This document shows, in pieces, positions 12,101 to 29,589 of a DNA stretch of 31,085 bases. The first letter of the stretch is position 1. Every line of letters begins with the position of its first letter. The stretch spans positions 2,322 to 33,406 of the forward strand of contig BEXV01001855.1 of NCBI GenBank assembly GCA_003118195.1, written 5' to 3'. The notes below the pieces were generated by a model. That model did no database searches. It was not told where the DNA came from and saw only the letters and a list, made by a program, of their open reading frames with translations. The DNA is from Hemicentrotus pulcherrimus (lineage: Eukaryota; Echinodermata; Echinoidea; Camarodonta; Strongylocentrotidae). Both the position numbers and the translations under genes were made by a program.

Positions 12101-15100
12101 ACCTTGAGCCCTACACACAGAGACCCACCGGTGAACCAACCACTACAGCGTTCCCAGGCACCACCGATGCACTAACCGGCACCGCCACCACAGGAATGTC
12201 CGGTACTACCGGCGCCTTCACTATGGCTATGAGTACCACCGCCAATGCGCCGCTGTACCTCAATACCACCGTGCAGTGCGGTAACGCGACGGTGGATTTG
12301 ATAGGGACCGAGACGAGAAACGATTCTATAGTGATCTTGACGTGGAAGTTGATCCCGCAAGAAAATGCTTGTGAAGATTATAAAATCAGGCTCAAATGTC
12401 CTAAAGGTAAAAGATCTTTCATTGTATATTCTTTTAAAACCAGATTTACTGATTTTCTTAATGAACAATGGGTGGTTATAGTAATTTTAAAACAAGCACA
12501 TGTACATCTTTGATAATGTGGATTCTTATTTTTTTTTTAAAGATTAATTCATTAATAAACATTCATTGTGTAAATAAATTGTTTAATTTTACTTTTATCC
12601 TTTTGAAAGTATATTATGCATTTTCTAATTTATGATTTTGATGTAGCTGTGATATCAAAAGAAAAGTCTTGTCTGTGTTAGATGTGGACCTATTTCGTTG
12701 TGTCAATGGCAACTACCATGATAACAGGGCTCAACAGCCATACAAAATCAACGTTTCCATGGTAGTTACCATTGATGGCAAAGTTACCATCAATTATGGT
12801 TAGTTTTGTGCAATGGAGCCCTGACTGTGAAGCTTTGACAAAAAATGCACAGGCATCATTCATGTCATGTATATAGAAGCTAAAATTCAATTCAATTCAA
12901 AGTTTATTCAACCCTCTTCATTAAAACATTTAAAACATACAAATACAGAATGGAGTTATAAAAAAAAACACAAGAAAGTGATAACAAATACAATGGCAAT
13001 TTATAAGAGCATTTGGGTTAGGCGGAAAGGAGGGATTCCTTATATAAAAGCCTATCCCTAAAGCCCTAGAGCTGGCTTAAAAAGACATTAGCATAACTCT
13101 TTTATGTGTTTACCATTGCCAATAATCGTTACAGAGAAAGACAAGGCCATTGGTTGCTATTACAACAGCGATGTTAGAGAGGTCACAACGACTCCCCTCA
13201 CATTGGAGTTTGACAAGTGTGTCACCTCCTGCCGGGACGCCGGGTACCGCTTCACAGGACTACGCAAAGATATCGGAGAGTGCGCATGCGGGAACAGCAT
13301 GGCCAATCAGGAGACGGTACTTGATCAGTGCGCACAGACGTGTGGTCAAAACAACGAACCATGTGGTGGAATCAGCAAGCAGGCGGTGTATTTCTCAGGT
13401 ATGCCATTCAAAGACAGCTATGATTTAGTGAGATTTTGATCTTCTGAGATTCTGAACGTCTTTGGAACTGTGTAACACAAACTATTCTCCCATCTCAATT
13501 TTAAAAACAAAACAGAAACCCTCAAACTATCTAAAAGAAAACTGTTGTCGCTGATCCAAGAGTTCCCAAAAATCTGTGATTACCCCCGTCAAATTGATTA
13601 TTACCTAAAAATCTATCTTTTTTCTTCTCCTGTGACTAGGATGCGCGCTACCCTTTGAAGTCAATTCGACCATGATGACTGGTACACTAATGCATAACAA
13701 TGATGATTCAGACGACTATGGGATGTGGTTCTACGCCCTTGATGATACTCCGTCTATAGACTTGGGAAACTTTACCAATGAAGGAGAGCAGCTAGACTTC
13801 CAAGTGGACATCGACCTCGGGACACCAAGGACAGTGTCAAAGGTATGCAAATGAAGCATTACATACAATATTTGATTTCAACAGGGAAAATATGATTGCA
13901 GGGCCCTCAGGGAAAAAAGAATTAAATGCATGTTCTGATGAGGTAAACAAGACATGTATACATGTTTCATTATCATCATAGAAAGGCAATTATAATGATG
14001 AAGGGGTGTGAGGGCAAAAATAAGAAGAGAAAGAAGAAGACTATGAAGCAGAAGAAGAAGAAGTGAGGTAGGATGGTAAGAATCAAAATACTTATTATTT
14101 AGCTTAAAGGTATAGACCAGTTCCGGTCATGCGATTGCATTGTGTAAGAAACGCTGTGGAATCGATCAGAAAACGTTGATCGTCTAGCATATAAGTATTG
14201 GTGTGTACTGCTAGGAATGGAATTATCAAAATGATGAGAAATTTGGCCTAGTCTTGGTAGTAACAAGCACTGTACATCGAAATATTACCTGCACTTGTTA
14301 CTCTCCATCCAGCCTGTTAAATGGGTACCCGGTAGGATACGACCTTCAGTGTTGGTCAAACAGTTTATTTAAAGCGTCAAGTCACATCTGGCTGGAATGC
14401 TCCCCAGGGAGTGGAGATTGTGCACACAATGTGTGCTGGCAAGTACTGAATCCCATGACCGGGTAATAGTATATCTGTAAAGCACTTAGAGACATTGTAT
14501 TAAGCACTATATAAGCTGAATATTATTATCATCCACAGCTTGAAACCAAAGGACTATTCATGAGCAGACTCAACTCCTGGACTGGAGTTTCATCTTTCAC
14601 ACTTGGCTACCGTCTCAGGGCAGATCATGATCTTGAGCTTTTCACAGAGCCTGGCAGTACAGAGGCAATGGTAAATTTGATATCTCATTATGAAAAACAG
14701 AACAAAACAAAACGATACAAAGATGCAAATAGAAATAAAAAAGCTATATAAAAAACAAAGAAAAACATCTTTCCTCCTTGGTCAAAAAATATTTAAATTT
14801 CTTTTTATATTGATATTGACCATCCAATTGACTGAAACGATCTATTATAATGGAAATATACAATGGGTCCTCTTTCGAGTGGTATGAGAAATCTTTGATT
14901 TTGTGTATGCTGTCTCAGGTATTAGATATTGGGGTCAAAGGTCTAAGGGCTTATTATGTATGCAAAAAAAGCTTGTGATCGCCTTTTCTCAAGAACCCAT
15001 TGATGGATTACCGCAAAACGTGGGTCAATATGTATCTTGTAGAGCCAATAGATCAATTATGTTTTGGGGTCATGAGGTCGAAGATCAAATGGTCACGCAT

Positions 15101-15567
15101 GAACATTTATATTTAAAAAAAGTTGTAATCACAATATTCTGAGAACCTATTAATGGATTGCAATCAAACTTGAATTTTTAAAATTGCTTCTGTTTTGGTT
15201 TGTTAAATCGTTCTCTATTGCAGAGGCATCATTTTCTACTGAGCACAGTTGAAGACCCATCTAGTGTTATACTATCATCATCAAGAACCCATTAGATCAA
15301 CCCATGGTGGTAGCATTGGTAGAATAGAAAATCAACAACAAATCGCACTTTGATGAATTAGTAAATCATAAATTATACCTAATGAATCATATGCCGAGGA
15401 TATTCCTTTATTTATTTTACTCACAGGTTTTCGAAATGTCGGGCTTCAGTGCAGTGACGGAGCATGATCTGGGCAATTACTTGATGGCCAGATTCCTTTA
15501 CATCTACGTCAAATCCTACACAGACTTCCCTGCTATAAAACTTGAAGTGTATGGATGTGCAGACTAG
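3045..15567 (+). CDS. Secreted modular protein EGF-TSP1-WSC-WSC-WxxW-WSC-F5/8C (13 exons, 5' partial)
   Basis: Exons, joined: 3045-3165, 4017-4187, 4985-5119, 5752-5910, 7551-7727, 9105-9173, 9828-10256, 10755-10969, 11968-12406, 13135-13398, 13640-13842, 14539-14670, 15427-15567. They total 2655 nt (884 codons plus TAG), with AG acceptors, GT donors and no frame break. Domains, numbered from the first codon in the window: EGF-like 6-39, TSP1 49-96, WSC-1 104-193, WSC-2 from C202 and resuming about 341-416, WxxW 425-495 and 626-636, WSC-3 646-724, F5/8-C 728-882. Thr/Gly/Pro-rich stretches lie at about 219-340 and 542-585. All modules are extracellular types rich in paired Cys. No transmembrane segment is seen and the protein stops just after the last Cys of F5/8-C, so secretion is inferred. 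WSC and F5/8-C are usually carbohydrate- or lipid-binding. WxxW with TSP1 recalls CILP, but this order matches no named gene I know. The signal-peptide exon lies upstream or was missed. Confidence 0.82.
3166..4016. repeat. Intron with TCAA/AATC-rich simple sequence
   Basis: The intron is dominated by degenerate tcaatcaatcaatca tracts (clearest at 3447-3545 and 3795-3815), a ttta-type tract at 3170-3185 and a poly-A run near 3930-3948. No gene is seen. Confidence 0.7.
4017..4187 (+). CDS. Exon: thrombospondin type 1 repeat
   Basis: Acceptor ctgcag is at 4011-4016 and donor gtaaat at 4188; the exon is phase 1-1. The translation has FTSWGDYSECSDSCR and six Cys in the TSP1 spacing, ending RDCGVPC. 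The usual WxxW tryptophan ladder is reduced to W-G-D-Y. The CSDSC motif resembles the O-fucosylation site CxxS/TC but lacks the glycine normally found three residues later. The domain call is firm; modification is uncertain. Confidence 0.88.
4188..4984. other. Intron, nothing recognised
   Basis: AT-rich intron between the TSP1 and WSC-1 exons. No open frame, RNA gene or clear repeat structure is seen. Confidence 0.6.
4985..5119 (+). CDS. Exon: WSC-1 domain, N-terminal half
   Basis: The acceptor is ttcag ending at 4984 and the donor gtaagt at 5120; phase 1-1. It encodes NINC, then MTLGGCMATCRELGYRFAG, the WSC signature of two Cys three residues apart followed by a gY-aG turn. It joins in frame to the exon at 5752. 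A single ambiguous base (N) sits in the intron at 5151, inside a G-run and outside coding sequence. Confidence 0.85.
5752..5910 (+). CDS. Exon: WSC-1 domain, C-terminal half
   Basis: The acceptor is tttcag ending at 5751 and the donor gtaggg at 5911; phase 1-1. It encodes SKCHCTRNM, WECDTPCPG, TCGGDGHVSVY, which are the later WSC motifs. With the previous exon this gives the family's usual eight Cys. In the second half the usual CyCGn is CHCTRN, a mild divergence. Confidence 0.85.
5971..6706. mobile_element. MITE-like element with perfect 25-bp terminal inverted repeats
   Basis: Positions 5971-5995 (agtttaattccaaaagga...) are an exact inverted repeat of 6682-6706. The 736-base interval is AT-rich and has no transposase frame. 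No target-site duplication is clear at the edges. It lies in the intron between the WSC-1 and WSC-2 exons. Confidence 0.72.
7551..7727 (+). CDS. Exon: start of WSC-2 followed by Thr-rich linker
   Basis: The acceptor is tatgcag ending at 7550 and the donor gtaatc at 7728; phase 1-1. It opens with NYRGCYRGRPKNSVVVIEP, which resembles the first strand of a WSC domain (GCY...). It then changes to a Thr/Met/Ala-rich stretch (PTTMGMTTT, ATTLNRETT, EATTTAG) with no further Cys. The rest of the WSC domain appears two exons later. Confidence 0.75.
8341..8907. mobile_element. Long inverted repeat (foldback element) almost without a loop
   Basis: The left half from tgaccttaaaggccccatga is the imperfect reverse complement of the right half ending ccctttaagttca. 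The centre is the perfect palindrome tagcaacatatgttgcta at 8609-8626. Arms are about 270-285 bases. It lies in the intron between 7727 and 9105. The 88-aa minus-strand frame across it is a by-product. Confidence 0.82.
9105..9173 (+). CDS. Exon: short Gly/Thr-rich linker
   Basis: The acceptor is tctacag ending at 9104 and the donor gtaaaa at 9174. The exon is 69 nt, phase 1-1, and codes for EAGTTSGPVGGATGNGTIAA-type low-complexity sequence. Because it is symmetric and a multiple of three it could be skipped without a frameshift. It is supported by splice sites and composition only. Confidence 0.62.
9174..9827. other. Intron, nothing recognised
   Basis: No repeats or coding signal seen; short frames at 9350-9663 on both strands have no recognisable domain. 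Confidence 0.5.
9828..10256 (+). CDS. Exon: Thr/Pro-rich mucin-like region plus remainder of WSC-2
   Basis: The acceptor is aaacag ending at 9827 and the donor gtatgt at 10257. An alternative donor seven bases into the last codons (gtaatc) would keep the phase and drop a few residues. The first half is a Thr/Gly/Pro-rich stretch with repeated GGNGTT units. It then reads ITVNECVGECDVLGFMYAS, YCICHNSM, CDIEC, CGGEGYVSVY, which is a WSC domain without its first Cys strand. Together with GCY at 7551 the Cys count is the normal eight. The exon is GC-rich with many ACC/ACG Thr codons. Confidence 0.85.
10755..10969 (+). CDS. Exon: WxxW domain (mucin-2/CILP type), N-terminal part
   Basis: The acceptor is aatag ending at 10754 and the donor gtatgc at 10970; phase 1-0. 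It encodes TTTWTDWFNGDSP, an acidic ETPEDF, WVCDNPIDIQC, VSCTLQGGINCTK. This follows the Mucin2_WxxW pattern: WTxW, then gGDfE, then CxxPxxIeC, then CxxxxGLxC. The first Cys before WTxW, often present in the family, is absent. Confidence 0.78.
10970..11967. other. Intron inside the WxxW domain, nothing recognised
   Basis: About 1 kb of AT-rich intron that splits the WxxW coding region between Lys and EDQ. No convincing element was identified. Confidence 0.55.
11968..12406 (+). CDS. Exon: N-glycosylation- and Thr-rich insert ending in the WxxW C-terminal motif
   Basis: The acceptor is caccag ending at 11967 and the donor gtaaaa at 12407; phase 0-1. It starts EDQ, the expected continuation of the WxxW domain. 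It then runs about 130 residues with at least seven N-X-S/T sequons (three NVT, then NGS, NTT, NAT, NDS) and a Thr-rich stretch (GEPTTTAFPGTTDA...). It ends with ACEDYKIRLKC, matching the family's closing C-x-DYeVrvxC motif. The insert carries two extra Cys (QYGC and VQCG). Confidence 0.8.
12703..12823. repeat. Small inverted-repeat element
   Basis: tcaatggcaactaccatg (12703-12720) pairs with 12758-12775 with one mismatch. cagggctc near 12725 pairs with gagccctg near 12816. It is a MITE-like fragment in an intron. Confidence 0.5.
12880..13075 (-). mobile_element. Retroposon 3' tail (LINE- or SINE-like), minus strand
   Basis: On the minus strand the fragment ends ...aataaactttgaattgaa and continues with a ttgaattgaat tail, the kind of short-repeat terminus seen on LINE/CR1-like insertions. 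No reverse transcriptase frame is present. Confidence 0.45.
13135..13398 (+). CDS. Exon: WSC-3, a complete WSC domain in one exon
   Basis: The acceptor is gttacag ending at 13134 and the donor gtatgc at 13399; phase 1-1. It encodes AIGCYYNSD, KCVTSCRDAGYRFTGL, ECACGNSM, CAQTC, EPCGGISKQAVYFS, all eight Cys of a canonical WSC domain. It is the most typical of the three WSC copies and the only one carried by a single exon. Confidence 0.9.
13640..13842 (+). CDS. Exon: F5/8 type C (discoidin) domain, part 1
   Basis: The acceptor is gactag ending at 13639 and the donor gtatgc at 13843; phase 1-0. It starts GCALPFEV, the usual first Cys of F5/8-C, and ends LDFQVDIDLGTPRTVSK, the family's wlQvDLG strand. 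The middle is unusually acidic (HNNDDSDDYG). Confidence 0.83.
14458..14532 (+). mobile_element. SINE-like 3' end abutting a splice acceptor
   Basis: The segment has gtaaagcacttagagacatt, then attaagcactatataagc and an attatt tail. This resembles the shared 3' module of many invertebrate SINEs. The exon acceptor follows a few bases later (14538). Confidence 0.5.
14539..14670 (+). CDS. Exon: F5/8 type C domain, part 2
   Basis: The acceptor is atccacag ending at 14538 and the donor gtaaat at 14671; phase 0-0. It encodes LETKGLF, then NSWTGVSSFTLGYRL and DLELFTEPG. This corresponds to the i-TQG...wVtsyklqYS-DG segment of discoidin domains. The acceptor lies just after a SINE-like 3' tail. Confidence 0.82.
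15427..15567 (+). CDS. Exon: F5/8 type C domain, part 3, with stop codon
   Basis: The acceptor is ctcacag ending at 15426. It encodes VFEMSGFSA, LMARFLYIYVKSYTDFP, IKLEVYGCAD and then TAG. The family's ARfiRi-P strand and closing lR-EvyGC are clear. The protein ends two residues after the last Cys. Confidence 0.88.
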   Translation, partial: VFEMSGFSAVTEHDLGNYLMARFLYIYVKSYTDFPAIKLEVYGCAD

Positions 15568-16440
15568 TCAAACAAATATTCAGTATGTACGTCAAATTTC
15601 TCCTTAACCTACACTGAAGGAATGTTAGGTATATGTATGTAATAACTTTTATTTTGTATATTGTATTTGAGAATTATTCTATTTAATTTTGCCAAATATA
15701 TATTTTCATCCTAAAAATCCATGGATCATATTTTATGTGAAATATAATTAAAGAGAGGTGGGAAGGAATAATTTGCAAGAAATATGCAGCAAAAGAGAAT
15801 TTTGTAATTAAGAAATATTTACTATGCTATTTTATTAACAAGTATCAATTATCCTTTTTACAAGTTCCAGTATCATTAAAATATTAATAATGTAAATTTT
15901 ACAACCATTGTATCAAATTTTTAGTATGTGACACATTAAAGTAAATGACACATTTGAATAAACATGTATATATGCTTCTGATTTTCTTAATCTTGATCAG
16001 ATGTTGTGTTTTCAAGGATGTAATGTATAGACTGGTTATGATGGTAAAATAGTTTGTACCTTGGACATGATAGTGAATTTATGATTTCACCTTTAAATCT
16101 ACAAAATCATAGTTGATAATTAGTTCTAGTAGGATTAAACATTTGTGTTTTGAAATACGATAACAAATACACAGTTAACTAAATCATTCATAAACTATAA
16201 ATAAAGTTTTGTAAGTTTTAAGGATATGAAATATTGATTGAAAATGGTACATCTAAAAGTATTCAACAAAGGCCCCAATTTAACCTGTTCAACTTTTCAT
16301 TTTTGAGTTACTAGAAACACACCCCCTTCTCCCCCCCCCCAAAAAAAAACTTACAATTTTAGTTGTTTACTATAGTTATGCATTTACAGTGTACAGTATA
16401 TTTTTGTGACAAATGTGAGACTGTCATCACAAGCAATAAA
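15568..16440 (+). promoter_or_regulatory. 3' UTR with candidate poly(A) signals of the modular gene
   Basis: Three AATAAA hexamers follow the stop, at 15957-15962, 16200-16205 and 16435-16440. The second and third are followed by T- or GT-rich sequence. No open frame is visible. Which is used cannot be decided from sequence. Confidence 0.4.
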
Positions 16441-16883
16441 AAAAATATGAGCCAAATATGCAAAATTATAACAGCGTGTTTATTTGTCTCGGTTTCTTTC
16501 TTCAATTACTTAGGTATACAGTGACAGACAGAGTAAATTTAGCTGAGTTATAAAGCTGGGTCAAACCAACTCTTCATTCCTTGAAAAATCACCTGAATTC
16601 TGTTATTTTAGTACAAAATTCTCTTTTCATATGAGTTTATACTTTGGGCAATTCCATTAAAATTTGTTTCATACCAAATATGACTTCAAAAAGCTTGTTC
16701 ACATATGCTGAATAAACTGCGGCAGTATACCGTTTTTTTCTTCTTTAAAGTTTATGCTTCTTAAAGCATATGATACTGCACTTAACATCCTTTTGTGTAT
16801 GCAACAACACACAGATTTAGTGAGTACACATACATGTAGGACATAAGTTTCATACATACAGCTACTTTTTTCCAAACATATCA

Positions 16884-16965
16884 TTCCTGTTTTCACGAAG
16901 TGACGGTAGTGAAGAAAATTGTATGCAATTTTAATTAACTACCGTCACTGCATGAAAATAGGAAC
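16884..16965. repeat. Short inverted repeat, copy 1 of a dispersed family
   Basis: The left arm ...ttttcacgaagtgacggtag and the right arm ctaccgtcactgcatgaaaa are inverted. The same arm sequence recurs at 29103-29207, so this is a dispersed foldback unit lying in the 3' intergenic space. Confidence 0.7.
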
Positions 16966-17306
16966 AAATTTGCCATTGGCCATTCATAGTAAACAACAAA
17001 AGTGCTATGGTAAACGGTTAAACATGACATATGAGATGGAGATTTTTCCCTATATCACAACTATTAGTCAATGGCCATATTAAGAGATTTGTCAATATTA
17101 GATGAAATTAATGGATAAAAGACCTAGGTTGCACAGGACACATAGCATGGACCCACAATGTTACAGAATAATAGTGATCATCACCAGATGGAGAGTGGAC
17201 TAGCTTAGAACAGTCTTTGCTCGAGAAGAAGGGCTCAATGACTCATGAGTTGTACACTCTGTGCTTCAAACATTTGAGAATGGATAATAAAATATATATC
17301 ACACTA

Positions 17307-17741
17307 AGGGTGCGTTCAAGCGACACTTTTTTACCCTAGAAATGCGTTTTCAAAGACGTTTACTGGTAGTTTAAAACACAGTTGCGTACAAGCGATTTTT
17401 TGGTCGGTTTCAAAACACAAAAATGAAACGCTGAAAAAAATTGCTTGAACGCAAACAGAGATCTCAATCATGATTCTACGGCGTCATTATCCTGGTCTGC
17501 TTCCGGTTTGCTAAAAACAGCAGCTGACAGTCCACCGTAAACAAATTCAGAAAGCGTGCGCATGGGTTGACCTAAACTTCCTGGGTCAAACTGCCCAGTT
17601 TGAAGCGCAGTGACTGGGCATGAAATGAGCAAGAATAAGCGTTGATGGAAAGTAGCTTGAACGATCTCCAGCAGTAAGCATGTTTTGTAACGCTGTTTTG
17701 ATTTGTGATTCTACCTTTAAAAAATCGCTTGAACACACCCT
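17307..17741. mobile_element. MITE with AGGGTG..TTCAAGCGA terminal inverted repeats
   Basis: The left end agggtgcgttcaagcga is inverted at the right end as tcgcttgaacacaccct, with one mismatch. The 435-base element has no transposase. No convincing target duplication was found. It lies between the two convergent genes. Confidence 0.68.
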
Positions 17742-18193
17742 AAATCAAATGACTTCAAATTATGGAAAACTGTTGTTTTCAAAAAAGTAAAACACTGATA
17801 CAACTTGCATGTACCAGATAAAATTTTCTAAAATGCATGTACAACTAAAAAAAAGTAATTTTCCACTTCATAGAAATTGATGTAGACCTTCATGGAATGT
17901 AGATTATTTGACAGGAGATTTACCCCCACTTGACCACCAACTATTTGTCTTATTTTTTGAAAATTTCTCGAACAGTCTTAATACTTAGCTGATTATTCTT
18001 GTTTCTGCAATTGGTACAATAAAATCACACAGTGAAACTGCTGACATTTTTTTATGACAAGGATATACATGCAGGTACCATGTAAATCATCTTGTTACAT
18101 TATATCAGGTATTCTCTTATATTACATAAAATATAAACAAATTAAAGAATATATAGAGCATGGACCATCAAAATAACCCTGTTAAATCCGGTA

Positions 18194-18199
18194 TTTAAT
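18194..18199 (-). promoter_or_regulatory. Candidate poly(A) signal ATTAAA for ZNF330
   Basis: Reading the minus strand, ATTAAA is the nearest canonical-type signal seen downstream of the ZNF330 stop, about 460 bases away. No AATAAA on that strand was seen nearer. Use is unproven. Confidence 0.3.
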
Positions 18200-18660
18200 T
18201 TTATCTGTGGTGTTTATATCGGGCTTCCACTATCAGTTGATAGCATCATTAAAAAGTTGTGACTGGTAGCGAGAAATAGGAATCTCTCAAGGCAAATTAG
18301 GAATACAGCCGATTCTGTAGACTTTTCGCACAGCATATTTCAGAAAAAGAGAGAAGTCTAGGGTTCAACACAGTAGCTTCAAGACCAAAAAATAGTAATC
18401 ATTCCTCTAAAATAGGAATATAGTTGCCGTCAATAATTTACCCAAAATTCCTAGACACATGTCCAAACCATGGCTGAAAGATTGATTTTGACTTTTGGAG
18501 TTACTTGAACAGCAGCTTATTTTTATGAAAGAGAAATGGAACCACTACTCAAAAATATATCTTTTCCTCATTCATTTTCCTTGGAATTATTATAATGAAA
18601 GTAATATTTCCCCCCTTACATAAATGTATAAATGTCTTCTAAGATAATAAATAGTAATTA

Positions 18661-28165
<9,505 letters not shown>

Positions 28166-28423
28166 TCTGACTAGACCTCAAGCTGTGATCAATCAAAGGA
28201 TCCAATGGAATTTTAATTAAATTGGATTTTGCTTCCACATGTCCATTTTTTAAACAGTATGTTTAGATCATGACAAGTACGTGTAAAGACATAATTGTGG
28301 CAAGACGTAATCGTGGCAATAAAGAAATATACAAAGAAAACAGAAACATATAGATCTAAATGTGGTCAGTATAAAGGCGCTGGTCCTAGAATGAGGATCG
28401 TCTGCATAAACGAGGATATCCTC
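28166..28423 (-). other. Immediate upstream region of ZNF330
   Basis: It should hold the 5' UTR and probably core promoter of ZNF330. No clear TATA box or initiator was recognised. The short palindrome tccaatggaattttaattaa... sits near 28200-28226. Confidence 0.35.
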
Positions 28424-28562
28424 GTACAATTGCATACCATACCAACGGTGGGGTGCGCGTGTGTTTAGTTAGCGGCCGTAAACTAAGATTAATTACAGTA
28501 GCTAACTCAACACACGCACATGCCCGCACTTGACCGTCGGGAGGGTATGTAATTGTATTGTG
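28424..28562. repeat. Foldback 1 upstream of ZNF330
   Basis: The left arm includes gcgtgtgtttagttagc and acaattgcatacc. The right arm includes gctaactcaacacacgc and gggtatgtaattgta. The arms pair imperfectly, with a loop near 28475-28500. Confidence 0.6.
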
Positions 28563-28660
28563 TTGCAGTTTGCAGTGAGAAAGTGCATATTATGTCTTTG
28601 TTTTTAAGAGAAATACTCTGAAAAAGATTAAAAAATTGCACGTAACAGGTAACAAATTTA

Positions 28661-28980
28661 CTTTTAAATAATGACCTTTATTTGGACATATGAAGAATAT
28701 TGAGACGTAAGTCTACTTAATTTTCGGTATGTTTACCATCTCCACGCCAGAGTTACGGGTCAAAGTTTCGATAGAATTCTGAACTTGAGTGAAATCAGTC
28801 GAGTTTTGTACAGTGGTGTTTGAAATGTTGAAAATCAATAGAACATTTTTTGGCGTTTGTTCAGAAACCTATCCAAAATTTGACCCGTACATTAAGTCCA
28901 GCGTGGAGATACCCTACTAAAACATACCCAAAATGAAGTAAATATTCATTGAATGTCCAAATAAAGATCATGAGTTTAAA
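28661..28980. repeat. Foldback 2 upstream of ZNF330
   Basis: Arms about 28661-28785 and 28852-28980 are inverted: gacctttatttggacat pairs with tgtccaaataaagatc, and catctccacgcc pairs with gcgtggagat. A third, diverged copy of the right arm lies at 30077-30207 in the opposite orientation. Confidence 0.7.
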
Positions 28981-29004
28981 GTCCTTTTGTTTATTACCTG
29001 TTTC

Positions 29005-29394
29005 GTGTTAATTTTCTTGTTATTTTTGGAGTATTTTTTGAATACACAATACACATTGTTATTTTTTCACAGGTTACATGGCAAGCCGCTAGACCGCTGT
29101 ACAATTTGTTCCTATTTTCACAAAGTGACGGTAGTGAGGAAAGTCAGCACGCAAATTGTATGCGATTTTCATTCACTACCGTCACTTCGTGAAAATAGGG
29201 ACGAATTATCTACCGTCATGTCTCAGATCCTAACTAAGGTAGATAACTTCACAAAGGCGCGCGCCCGCCTGCAACCCACCATCAGTATACACTTGTATTG
29301 TGCAGCGGTTTGCCGTGAAACCTGTGAAAAAGTGTATACTAATATCAACGTTTTTCCCCAAAATACTCCAAAAATAACAAGAAAATTGACTTCT
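29005..29394. repeat. Foldback 3 upstream of ZNF330
   Basis: Outer arms share ttttcttgttatttttggag and its complement. The inner arms 29103-29137 and 29173-29207 are 35-bp inverted repeats with three mismatches, homologous to those at 16884-16965. The right arm contains extra sequence (about 29215-29290) absent from the left. The 147-aa and 111-aa open frames overlapping it are not supported as genes. Confidence 0.7.
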
Positions 29395-29589
29395 TCTTCT
29401 TCCAGTACCGTAAGTGCCGCTTCATGGTGATGAAGATAATTGCACTGGTTTTGTGTGTATATGTTGAGACTTTCACATGTCCTGTTATTCCACATTTTAA
29501 CTTGTTGTTCTTGTTGTGCAGGTGCATATATACATGTGTAAGTAAAAACATTCCCCATCTTGTAGAAGAAGAAGAAGAAGAAGAAGAAG

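Noticed and set aside
28987..29558. 147-aa (+) and 111-aa (-) open frames upstream of ZNF330
   Set aside because: Both fall on the arms and loop of a long inverted repeat, and the frames on opposite strands overlap; no known domain.
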